Position numbers and translations under genes: made by a program
Assembly (NCBI GenBank): GCA_016187925.1
Contig: JACPIS010000023.1
Coordinates: 171,869-235,868 of the forward strand
Source: Opitutia bacterium
GTDB taxonomy: Bacteria > Verrucomicrobiota > Verrucomicrobiia > Opitutales > Opitutaceae
DNA length: 64,000 nt
Direction of reading: 5' to 3'
Part shown: piece by piece, positions 33,912 to 41,845 of the stretch
Numbering within the stretch: the stretch's first letter is position 1
How the letters are laid out: each line of letters starts with the position of its first letter
The notes under the pieces: model-generated
The model's input: the letters and a program-made list of their open reading frames with translations, nothing else
Database searches by the model: none
Told to the model about the DNA's origin: nothing

Positions 33912-36900
33912 ATGAAATCACCCCGCGTCTCGCTCGCGGCCCTCATGGCCGCGCAAGCTCAGGTAGCCTTCAATGATAATGCGGCCAAGCTGATGCTGAT
34001 TGCCTTGGCGCAGTTCCCCGGAGTGCTGGGGTGGGGCGATCCGAACACCGTCAAGGCCCTGCTGGCCGGCCTGCTCGTCGCGCCATTCGTGCTGTTTTCC
34101 CCCATCGCGGGCTGGATGAGCGACCGTTTTCCCAAGAGCCGCGTGCTCAACCTGACGCTCGCCGGGCAGTTCATCGTGATGGTGCTGCTGGTGGCGGCGT
34201 TGAAGTTCCGCTCGCTCGAGGGCGCGGTGGCGTGCTTCTTCCTGCTCGCGGTCCAGGCCTCGCTCTTCACCCCGGCCAAGCGCGGCATCCTGCGCGAGCT
34301 GGTCGGGCCGGAGCAACTCCCGCGCGCGGTCGGCTGGATGGAGATGTTCTCCGTCACCGCCATCCTCACGGGCGCGTTCGCGGGCGGCGTGTTCTTCGAT
34401 TTGCTGACGAAGCGCTGCGGCGGCGATCCGTGGACGGGGGCCTACTGGACCGCCGTGGCGCTGACCGTGCTGGCGGCGCTGCCGTGGCTGATGATCCAAT
34501 TCATGCAGGCGACGAAGGCTCAGTCGGCGCAGCCGTTCCGCCTCGGGCTCCTGGGGCAGCACGGTAAGCAGGTGAAAGAGCTGTGGCGCGACCAACCGCT
34601 GCGGCGGGCCACGTTCGGCATCATGTTTTTCTATGCGCTCGGCGGCTATGTCGTGCTGCTTTTCGCCCAGATCGGCGCGGAGGCGCACGGGGGCGGCGTC
34701 GGCTCGGCGACCGACGCGAGCGTGATGATGCTCCTGCTCGGCATCGGCACGCTGCTGGGCAATCTCGTGGCCGGGCAACTCTCGCGCCGCGGCGTCGAAC
34801 TCGGCCTGGCACCCATCGGTGGCGCGATGCTGACGGCGGCGCTGTTCGCGCTCGGGCTCCTGCACGTCGGCGGACTGGCGTTCCGGGCCTGGATCGTCAT
34901 CGCCGGTTTCGCCTCGGGTTTCTTCCTCGTGCCGCTCTATGCGTTCATCCAGGAAGCGGCGGGCGACCACCGCCGCGGCCGCATTCTCGCCGGTGTCGGT
35001 CTGCTCGACAGCTCGGCCGGGCTCGCGGCGAGCGGCGTCTACGGGCTGCTGGCCTCGCCGCAACTGCTGCACTGGACGCAGCAGGCGCAATGGTTCGCGC
35101 TGACGGCGGCCTCGCTGGCGATGCTGGCCTTCGGCCTGTGGGTGCTGCCGCACCAGACGGTGTGCGCGGTCATGCGGCTCATCGGCCCGCTCTTCTACAA
35201 GGTGCGCGCGCGCGGCCTGGAGAATCTCCCGGCGGGCGGCGGGCTCGTCATCTGCAACCACCTTTCCTACGTCGATGCGGTCGTGCTGCAGGTCGCCTCG
35301 CCCCGGCCGCTGCGGTTCGTGGCGTTCGCGGGCTTTGCGCGCAGTCCGACGGTGCGCTTCCTTTTCCGCGCGGCGGGCGTCATCCCCGTGACGCCGAACA
35401 AGCCGATGAAGGGCATCCGCGTCGCCGTCGACGCCATCCGGCAGGGCGAGCTGGTCTGCGTTTTCCCCGAGGGAGCCATTTCGCGCACCGGGCAGCTGAT
35501 GCTGCTCAAGCGCGGTTTCGAGACCATCGCGCGGCAGGCGCACGCGCCGGTCGTCCCGGCGGTCATCGACGGTCTGTGGGGCTCGGTGTTTTCCTTCGCG
35601 GGCAACAAATACCTCTGGAAGTCGCCGCGCCTGAAACCGACCCATGTGTGCGTGATCTTCGGCCGGCCGATTGCGCCCGCGCTGGCCAGCATCGAAACGG
35701 GCCGGCTGGCCTTGCTCGACTTGGGCGAGGAGGCCTTTCAGGAACGGCCGGCGCTGCGGCGCCACCTCGGGCGCGAATGTGTGCGCGCCCTCGCCAAGCG
35801 CCCGTGGCATACCGAGGTCATCGATCGCACCGCCGACCGCCGCGCAGTCAGTGCCGCGCAGTTGCTGGCCGTGGCCGCGGCGTTGTCGCGCCGCATCAAG
35901 GCCACCGTGCCGGAGAAGCGCGTGGGCATCGTCCTGCCGCCCGGTGCGGGCGCGCACATCGCCAACCTCGCCATCGCCTGTGCGGGCAAGGTGCCCGTCA
36001 ATCTCAACTTCACCGTCGGCCGCGCCGCCGTCGAGACCGCGCTGCGCATCGGCGAGATCAAGACCGTCATCACCGCCGACGCCATGCGCGCGAAGGTGCC
36101 GAATTTCCCCTTCCCCGAACACACGGTCGATCTGAAGAAGGAAATCGAGGCGGCCGGTGGCAAACGGGCCATCCTGCCTTGGCTGCTCGCCGCCTACGTG
36201 CTGCCGAACCAGTGGTTCGCGGACCTGCTCGGCCTGCCGAAAACGGGCGACAACGAGGAAGCCGGCCTGCTGTTCACCAGCGGCAGCTCCGGCGAACCCA
36301 AGGGCGTCGTGCTCACGCACCGCAACCTGCTCGCGAACTGCGCGCAGATCTCCTCACTGTCGATCCTGCCGCAGACGGCGATCATCATCGGTTGCCTGCC
36401 GGTCTTCCACTCGTTCGGCTTCACCATCACGGTCTGGTATCCCATCCTGCGCGGCTGCCAGGTCGTCACGCTGCCCAGTCCGCTCGACACGCGCAAAATC
36501 GTCGAGGCCATCCAGCAGGAGAAGGCCACGGTGCTGGTCGGCGCGCCGACCTTCATCCGGCCGTTCCTCAAGAAGGCCACACGCGAGGAACTCCAGACGC
36601 TCGATCTCGTCGTCACAGGCGCCGAGAAGCTGCCGCTGGATCTCTACGAGGCATTCCTGTCGCAGTTCGGCATCGAGATGCTCCAGGGCTACGGCCTGAC
36701 CGAGACGACGCCGGTCGCGAGCGTCAACCAGCACAACCCGCCCGTCACCACCTCGACCGCCGAGGAGCAGCTCGGCAAGAAGGTCGGCGCCGCCGGCCGC
36801 CTGCTGCCGGGTGTGACGGCGCGCATCCTCGATCCCGACACCAACGAGGAGCTGCCGCTGACCTCGACCGGCATGCTCTGGCTCAAGGGTCCGAACATTT

Positions 36901-37355
36901 TCCAAGGCTACCTCAAGGACGCCGAGAAGACCGCCACGGCGCTCAGGGACCGCTGGTTCGTCACGGGCGACCTCGGCCGGTTCGACGAAGACGGCTTCCT
37001 CTTCATCGAGGGCCGGCTCTCGCGCTTCTCGAAGATCGGCGGCGAGATGGTGCCGCATGGCACGGTCGAGCAGCGCATCGCGGAGTTGTTCAATTGGGAC
37101 CAGAACGAGGGTCCGACCGCCGTCGTCACCGGCGTGCCCGACGCCACCAAGGGCGAGGCGCTCGTGCTGCTCACCACCCAGGACGTCACGCCCGAGCAGA
37201 TTCGCACGAAGCTGCTCGAAGCCGGCCTGCCCAATCTCTGGGTCCCGCGCATCATCCGCAAAGTGGACAAGATTCCCATGCTCGGCACCGGCAAGACCGA
37301 TCTCAAGGGTTGCCGCAATCTCGCCATCGAGCTGACCAAGGACGCGCTCAGCTGA
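33912..37355 (+). CDS. LplT-PlsC-acyl-ACP synthetase fusion (lysophospholipid recycling)
   Basis: 1147 residues, three domains. Residues 1-420: MFS/LplT-like transporter (AFNDNAAKLMLIALAQFP, then about 12 membrane segments). Residues about 430-610: PlsC acyltransferase with the H(X)4D motif VICNHLSYVDAVVL and FPEGAISRTGQL. Residues about 640-1147: AMP-forming acyl-ACP/CoA synthetase, P-loop LLFTSGSSGEPKGVVLTHRN, GYGLTETTPVASVN, WFVTGDLGRFDEDGFLFIEGR. In E. coli LplT and Aas are separate proteins that import 2-acyl-lysophospholipid and re-acylate it; here one chain could do both. No frameshift seen. Confidence 0.9.
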   Translation: MKSPRVSLAALMAAQAQVAFNDNAAKLMLIALAQFPGVLGWGDPNTVKALLAGLLVAPFVLFSPIAGWMSDRFPKSRVLNLTLAGQFIVMVLLVAALKFRSLEGAVACFFLLAVQASLFTPAKRGILRELVGPEQLPRAVGWMEMFSVTAILTGAFAGGVFFDLLTKRCGGDPWTGAYWTAVALTVLAALPWLMIQFMQATKAQSAQPFRLGLLGQHGKQVKELWRDQPLRRATFGIMFFYALGGYVVLLFAQIGAEAHGGGVGSATDASVMMLLLGIGTLLGNLVAGQLSRRGVELGLAPIGGAMLTAALFALGLLHVGGLAFRAWIVIAGFASGFFLVPLYAFIQEAAGDHRRGRILAGVGLLDSSAGLAASGVYGLLASPQLLHWTQQAQWFALTAASLAMLAFGLWVLPHQTVCAVMRLIGPLFYKVRARGLENLPAGGGLVICNHLSYVDAVVLQVASPRPLRFVAFAGFARSPTVRFLFRAAGVIPVTPNKPMKGIRVAVDAIRQGELVCVFPEGAISRTGQLMLLKRGFETIARQAHAPVVPAVIDGLWGSVFSFAGNKYLWKSPRLKPTHVCVIFGRPIAPALASIETGRLALLDLGEEAFQERPALRRHLGRECVRALAKRPWHTEVIDRTADRRAVSAAQLLAVAAALSRRIKATVPEKRVGIVLPPGAGAHIANLAIACAGKVPVNLNFTVGRAAVETALRIGEIKTVITADAMRAKVPNFPFPEHTVDLKKEIEAAGGKRAILPWLLAAYVLPNQWFADLLGLPKTGDNEEAGLLFTSGSSGEPKGVVLTHRNLLANCAQISSLSILPQTAIIIGCLPVFHSFGFTITVWYPILRGCQVVTLPSPLDTRKIVEAIQQEKATVLVGAPTFIRPFLKKATREELQTLDLVVTGAEKLPLDLYEAFLSQFGIEMLQGYGLTETTPVASVNQHNPPVTTSTAEEQLGKKVGAAGRLLPGVTARILDPDTNEELPLTSTGMLWLKGPNIFQGYLKDAEKTATALRDRWFVTGDLGRFDEDGFLFIEGRLSRFSKIGGEMVPHGTVEQRIAELFNWDQNEGPTAVVTGVPDATKGEALVLLTTQDVTPEQIRTKLLEAGLPNLWVPRIIRKVDKIPMLGTGKTDLKGCRNLAIELTKDALS

Positions 37356-37368
37356 GCCCGTTGGTCGT

Positions 37369-37461
37369 GGTAGGGCGAGGCGTCCCCGCCGAGCCGCAGG
37401 CTGGGGTGGGCGCGAAATATTTCTCGTGACGGGGCGGCTCACCCGGAGGGTTCGCCCTGCC
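37369..37461. repeat. REPIN-like inverted pair with GTAG head
   Basis: Left unit at 37369-37396 begins GGTAGGGCGAGGCGTCC and continues to GAGCCG; the right unit at 37435-37461, read on the minus strand, begins GGCAGGGCGAACC and ends GAGCCG. Partly degenerate. A further GTAG-headed weak hairpin starts at 37485. The stretch 37356-37581 holds no gene. Confidence 0.5.
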
Positions 37462-37581
37462 AGCGAAGCCGCGCTGCGTGACTCGTAGGGCCCGATCTCG
37501 CGTCGGCCTTTCTGCCTGCTGTGCCGGTCGCTGACACATTCTTGACTGGCGCGGCGCGCCGCCGCGCGCTTTGTTCGGCGC

Positions 37582-39012
37582 ATGAGCATCGCCACCGCCA
37601 CCCGCCAGTTGAAGAAGCGCCTCGGCGCGCGCGTCGACACGTCGCGCGAGGGTTGCTGGGCGGCCTCGTTCGACAGCAGCAAGATTTCCTTTCTGCCCGC
37701 GGCGGTCATCACGCCGCGCCAGGAGTCGGACGTCGGTATCGTGCTGGAGCTGGCGAACAAGCATCGCGTACCCGTGACCGTGCGCGGCCGCGGCACCACG
37801 CTCATGGGCTCGGCCGCGCCGGTGCGCGGCGGCTGGGTCGTCGACACGCTGAAGCTCGCCAAGGTCTCGATCGACGCCGATGCCGGGCTGGCGCTCGTGC
37901 AGGCGGGCGCCACCACGGCCAGCGCGCAGCGCGCGGCCGAGAAGCTCGGCTGGTTTTATCCGCCCGATCCGTCGTCGAAGGAATACTGCACGATCGGCGG
38001 CAACATCGCCTGCAACGCCGGCGGCATGCACGGGGGCAAATACGGCGTGACGCGCGATTTCGTGGTCGCGTTGCGCGGCTACCTGCCGACCGGCGAGTTC
38101 GTGGAGTGGGGCACGGCGACGAAGAAATTCTCCGCGGGCTTCAACCTGCGCGACCTGTGGATCGGCAGCGAGGGCATGCTCGGCATCGTCACCGGCGCCG
38201 TGCTCAAACTCATCCCGCAACCCGCCGCGCGCTGGACGCTGCTGACGTCGTTTCCCGACGAGGTGACAGCGCTCAAGGCCGCGCGGACGCTCTTCCGCTC
38301 CCGCGTGCAACCGGCGATCTGCGAGTTCCTCGACCGCGAGAGTGTGCTCTGCGCCGAACGCGCGACGGGCAAGACGGTCTTTCCCGGCCAGGCCGGCCGG
38401 CCGGTCATCCTGCTGGAGTTCGCCGGCGGCGTGGCCGAGGTCGACGACCTGAAGGCCGACGTGCTCGCGTGGGCGCAGCGCGAGGCGCTGGCGTTCCGCG
38501 AGGCGCGCAGCCGCGCCGAGGCCGAGGAGCTCTGGGCCGTGCGCCGCAAATGCTCCGGCGCGATGTTCGAACTCGGCGACGCGAAGCTGAACGAGGACAT
38601 CGTCGTCCCGATGAAAAATTACGAGAAGTTCGCCCGCTTCCTCGCCGGACTGAAGCGCTCGTCCAAACTGCCCGTCCCGACCTTCGGCCATCTCGCCGAC
38701 GGCAACCTGCACGTGAACATCATGTATCACCGCGAGGACAAGGCCGAGGCGAAGCGCGCCGAGGCCGCCGTGCAGAAGCTGATGGAGACGGTCGTGGCGT
38801 TCGGCGGCGCGATCTCGGGCGAGCACGGCATCGGGCTGGCGAAGACGCCGTTCCTGCGCCTGCAGCACTCGCCGGTGCAGGTAAAGGCCATGCAAGCCGT
38901 CAAACGCGCTCTCGACCCGCGCGGCATCTGCAATCCGGGCAAAATGTTCGACGTTGTCCGCATCTGGAAATTCCCGAAACTGGAGGTGAAGTTCCCGTGG
39001 GACCACAAGTGA
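37582..39012 (+). CDS. FAD-binding oxidoreductase, GlcD / D-lactate dehydrogenase family
   Basis: 476 residues. PCMH-type FAD domain: VTVRGRGTTLMGSAAPVRGGWVVDTLKL and PPDPSSKEYCTIGGNIACNAGGMHGGKYGVTRDFV; C-terminal FAD-oxidase domain with FGHLADGNLHVNIMY and GGAISGEHGIGLAKTPFL, LDPRGICNPGKMF. Oxidises a 2-hydroxyacid (glycolate, D-lactate or similar). GlcE/GlcF partners are not adjacent, so the substrate cannot be named. Stands alone between repeat-rich spacers. Confidence 0.92.
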   Translation: MSIATATRQLKKRLGARVDTSREGCWAASFDSSKISFLPAAVITPRQESDVGIVLELANKHRVPVTVRGRGTTLMGSAAPVRGGWVVDTLKLAKVSIDADAGLALVQAGATTASAQRAAEKLGWFYPPDPSSKEYCTIGGNIACNAGGMHGGKYGVTRDFVVALRGYLPTGEFVEWGTATKKFSAGFNLRDLWIGSEGMLGIVTGAVLKLIPQPAARWTLLTSFPDEVTALKAARTLFRSRVQPAICEFLDRESVLCAERATGKTVFPGQAGRPVILLEFAGGVAEVDDLKADVLAWAQREALAFREARSRAEAEELWAVRRKCSGAMFELGDAKLNEDIVVPMKNYEKFARFLAGLKRSSKLPVPTFGHLADGNLHVNIMYHREDKAEAKRAEAAVQKLMETVVAFGGAISGEHGIGLAKTPFLRLQHSPVQVKAMQAVKRALDPRGICNPGKMFDVVRIWKFPKLEVKFPWDHK

Positions 39013-39030
39013 CGCATCGGAGTCGCTGCG

Positions 39031-39112
39031 TCATCCCGAGCGCAGCGAAGGATCCAGGTGCGAATGCTCCACGAGTGATTTTTCCATGGATTCTTCGCTT
39101 CGCTCAGAATGA
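39031..39112. repeat. Inverted repeat of the GAGCG-AGCGAAG family
   Basis: 25-base arms at 39031-39055 (TCATCCCGAGCGCAGCGAAG...) and 39088-39112 (GGATTCTTCGCTTCGCTCAG...) match at 21 of 25 bases in inverted orientation. It lies just after the GlcD-like gene, where it could also act as a bidirectional transcription stop. Confidence 0.65.
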
Positions 39113-39137
39113 CATGCTTCCTGACTGACCCGATACG

Positions 39138-39569
39138 ATGGATCATCCCACAGTGAAAATCCGCCCTTACGCTCCCACCGACGAAGCCGCCGTCATCGCG
39201 CTCTGGCAGGCGTGCGATCTCGTGCGCCCGCAGAACGACCCGAGGAAGGACATCGCGCGCAAGCTGCGCGTGAATCCCGAGTGGTTCCTCGTCGCGGAAC
39301 ACGACGGACGGATCGTCGGCGCCGTGATGGCCGGCTATGAGGGGCATCGCGGCTGGGTCAATTACCTCGCCGCCGAGCCGTCGCGTCGGCGGATCGGTAT
39401 CGGCCGGGCGCTGATGACCGAGGCGGAGAAGCTGCTGCGCGCGGCCGGCTGCCCGAAGATCAACCTGCAGGTGCGCCCGGACAACCCCGACGTGATCGAG
39501 TTTTACCGGCGCATCGGTTTCGCCGTCGAAGGCGCCATCAGCCTCGGGAAACGATTGGTGAAGGATTGA
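39138..39569 (+). CDS. GNAT-family acetyltransferase, YpeA type
   Basis: 143 residues. GNAT motif A VNYLAAEPSRRRIGIGRALMTEAEKLL binds acetyl-CoA; the N-terminal IRPYAPTDEAAVIALWQACDLVRPQNDPRKDIARKL and VRPDNPDVIEFYRRIGFAVEGAISLGKRL are typical of the YpeA subfamily. Substrate unknown. Confidence 0.9.
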   Translation: MDHPTVKIRPYAPTDEAAVIALWQACDLVRPQNDPRKDIARKLRVNPEWFLVAEHDGRIVGAVMAGYEGHRGWVNYLAAEPSRRRIGIGRALMTEAEKLLRAAGCPKINLQVRPDNPDVIEFYRRIGFAVEGAISLGKRLVKD

Positions 39570-39619
39570 GGGACGATTGGAGGGCGGGTATTTAAGAACA
39601 TGTGCCTTCGATGGAAATA

Positions 39620-39646
39620 GGTAGGGGCCGTTGCCCTCAACGGCCC
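39620..39646 (+). repeat. REP hairpin at the left (3') end of the RAYT gene
   Basis: Head GGTAG, 9-bp perfect stem GGGCCGTTG / CAACGGCCC, loop CCCT. The RAYT stop codon lies within the stem. GTAG directly 5' of the hairpin foot is the signal recognised by RAYT proteins in E. coli. Confidence 0.85.
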
Positions 39647-40089
39647 TCGATCGTGAGATGATCCACATAATACGGCCAATCTTCCGCACGGGTGACGAGT
39701 CCGGCGCGAAGCGGGTTTTCCCGGATATAGCGGGCTTTTAGTTCCAGGTTTTCACCGGGACGCAAACGATGATCGAAGTAGTTTCTCTGCCATACGACTC
39801 CGGCGCGACGGGCGGTGAGCCGTTTCCAATGGCGAATGGTGTCAGACATGCGTGTACCGGCAGGGAACGCGACCAGGGCATGCAGATGATCGGGCATGAG
39901 CAGCAGCAGATGCACCGTCCAACGTCGTGTCCGATGGTAGAAAGCGGCATCGGCTAGCAACGTGGCACTGGTCGGCTGCGAACAAAGTTGATTCAGACCG
40001 CGGCGAGCGCAGCAGAGGGTGAGAAAAAACCAGTTGCCGTCGGGAACAAATGGCGGCGGGGTGTGGTAAAGCGGGCGGCGCGTGGGCAT
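39637..40089 (-). CDS. REP-associated tyrosine transposase (RAYT, Y1/HUH family)
   Basis: 150 residues from ATG 40089 (GTG 40098 also possible). HUH motif in LLMPDHLHALVAFP (H68, H70) and the catalytic Tyr in ARYIRENPLRAGLV (Y121), both diagnostic of Y1 transposases of the REP-associated (TnpA-REP) group. N-terminal FFLTLCCARR fits the family. Complete and apparently intact. It is enclosed by two inverted REP hairpins with outward GTAG heads (39620 and 40180), which makes a 561-bp REP-RAYT unit. Expected to catalyse single-strand cleavage/joining of GTAG hairpins and thus REP spread; not a self-mobilising IS. Confidence 0.93.
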   Translation of the reverse strand: MPTRRPLYHTPPPFVPDGNWFFLTLCCARRGLNQLCSQPTSATLLADAAFYHRTRRWTVHLLLLMPDHLHALVAFPAGTRMSDTIRHWKRLTARRAGVVWQRNYFDHRLRPGENLELKARYIRENPLRAGLVTRAEDWPYYVDHLTIEGR

Positions 40090-40153
40090 GTCTATCACAT
40101 GGCCCGTGCCAGAGGGTTGCTCGGCGGAGTGGTTAGGCGCAAGCGACAAACCT

Positions 40154-40180
40154 GGGCGCTTGAGGGCAAGCGCCCCTACC
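40154..40180 (-). repeat. REP hairpin at the right (5') end of the RAYT gene
   Basis: On the minus strand: head GGTAG, stem GGGCGCTTG / CAAGCGCCC, loop CCCT. Same design as the left copy; stem positions 5-6 are CG here exchanged for GC with matching changes on the other arm, i.e. covariation that keeps the hairpin. Confidence 0.85.
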
Positions 40181-40226
40181 GGATTGTGTGCGGGGAGGGA
40201 CGGTGGTTCTGTCTGGGGGCTACGCT

Positions 40227-41681
40227 CTACGCCGTCTCCAGATTCTCGCCTTCGGGCGAGTTGGGGCGGTTGCTGACGTTGTTGCCGTCGTTCGCGTGCA
40301 GCCGCCAGAACATGAAGGAGGAAATCACCGTGAGTCCGCCGAGCGTGAGGAACGCCCGGTGCAGCGCGACGACGAAGAAGGCGTGGTCGGATTGCGGCCG
40401 GCCGCCGAGGTAGAAGGCCGTGAGCAGCGACGCGAGCGCCACGCCGAAGCTCCACGCCATCATCTGCGCCGTGAGCGCGATGCTGTTGGCCATGCTGGCG
40501 TCGCGGTCGTTGGTGTCGGAGTAGACGAGCGTGTTCATGCTCGTGAACTGCAGCGCGGAGAACAGGCCTTGCGCGAAACTGAGCGGCAGGATGACCCAGA
40601 GCGGCGTGCCGGGGCCGACGAGCGAGAAGACGGTCAGCGTCAGGCCGAAGCATGCGGTGTTGGCCATCAGCACCTGCCGGTGGCCGAAGCGTTCGAGCAG
40701 GCGGTTGCTCCAGATTTTCATGCCGATGGCCGCGACGGCCTGCGGCATCGTCAGCAGGCCGGCCTGCCACGGTTCGTAGCCCATGCCGATCTGATAGAGC
40801 AGGGGCAGGAGGAAAGGCATGCCGGCCACGCCGAGCCGCGTGATGATGCCGCCGAGCACGGCGATCTTGAAGGTCCGGATGCGGAACAGCGCGAGCTCGA
40901 TGACCGGCCGCTCGGTCCGGCGTTCGTGCCAGCCGTAGAACAGGAGCAGGAAAAACGCCGCGGCGAACAGCAGCGTCAGCGGGCCGGCGGGCAGGCGGTG
41001 TTCGCCGAAAATCTCCAGCGCGTAGGAGAGCAGGGCGATGCCGCCGCCGAAAAGCACGAAGCCCACGCGGTCGAGCGGCGCCACGGCCTCGTTGCGGTAG
41101 TCGGGCATGTAGCGGCTGATCAGCCACAGGCCGAGCAGGCCGAAGGGCAGGTTGAGGAAAAAGATCATGCGCCACGGCAGCCAGTGGACGATCAGGCCGC
41201 CCGTGAACGGCCCGAGCAGCGGGCCGATGAGCGCGGGGATGACGACGAAGTTCATCGCCGCCAGCATCTCGGACTTGGGGAACGTCCGCACGAGCGCGAG
41301 CCGCCCGACGGGCGTCATCATCGAGCCGCCGATGCCCTGCAGCACGCGCGCGGCGACGAGCATGGGCGTGTTGAGCGCCAGTCCACAGAAGAGCGAGCCG
41401 AGCGTGAACAGCCACACCGCCCACGTGAACACCCGCTTCGTGCCGAACTTGTCGGCCATCCACCCGCTGATGGGGATGAAGACCGCGAGGCACAGCGTGT
41501 AGCTGGTCAGCACGCCCTTCAGGCTCAGCGGCTCGACCCCGAGGCTCTCGGCCATGGTCGGCACCGCCGTGTTCACGATGGTGGCATCCAGGCTCTCCAT
41601 GAACAGCGCCACGGTTACCAGCCACGGCATGTAGCGCTTGATCTGCGCGGTGCGGTCGGACGGTTGGGCGGTGCGGGCCAT
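40227..41681 (-). CDS. MFS drug efflux protein, DHA2 (14-TM, EmrB/MdtD-like)
   Basis: 484 residues from ATG 41681 (an in-frame ATG at 41711 adds ten residues). Motif D1 LFMESLDATIVNTAVPTMAESL, motif A GWMADKFGTKRVF, motif C ALIGPLLGPFTGGLIVHWLPWRMIFFLNLPFG; about 14 hydrophobic segments. Exports drugs or metabolites by proton antiport. No linked adaptor or regulator. Confidence 0.92.
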   Translation of the reverse strand: MARTAQPSDRTAQIKRYMPWLVTVALFMESLDATIVNTAVPTMAESLGVEPLSLKGVLTSYTLCLAVFIPISGWMADKFGTKRVFTWAVWLFTLGSLFCGLALNTPMLVAARVLQGIGGSMMTPVGRLALVRTFPKSEMLAAMNFVVIPALIGPLLGPFTGGLIVHWLPWRMIFFLNLPFGLLGLWLISRYMPDYRNEAVAPLDRVGFVLFGGGIALLSYALEIFGEHRLPAGPLTLLFAAAFFLLLFYGWHERRTERPVIELALFRIRTFKIAVLGGIITRLGVAGMPFLLPLLYQIGMGYEPWQAGLLTMPQAVAAIGMKIWSNRLLERFGHRQVLMANTACFGLTLTVFSLVGPGTPLWVILPLSFAQGLFSALQFTSMNTLVYSDTNDRDASMANSIALTAQMMAWSFGVALASLLTAFYLGGRPQSDHAFFVVALHRAFLTLGGLTVISSFMFWRLHANDGNNVSNRPNSPEGENLETA

Positions 41682-41845
41682 CCCTTGGGCATAACCCGGC
41701 CGCCCGGGCACGCAAGCGGCGCGGGAAAACCAGTAGCGCGGTTAAGGCAAGGCCCAAAAAAATATCATTTTGGCTTACTGCTTCGCGGTGTTTTTTCCGT
41801 TGCGCCGCCAGTTGGCGCTCCCTCTAGTTTTCCCTTTAATTTCGA

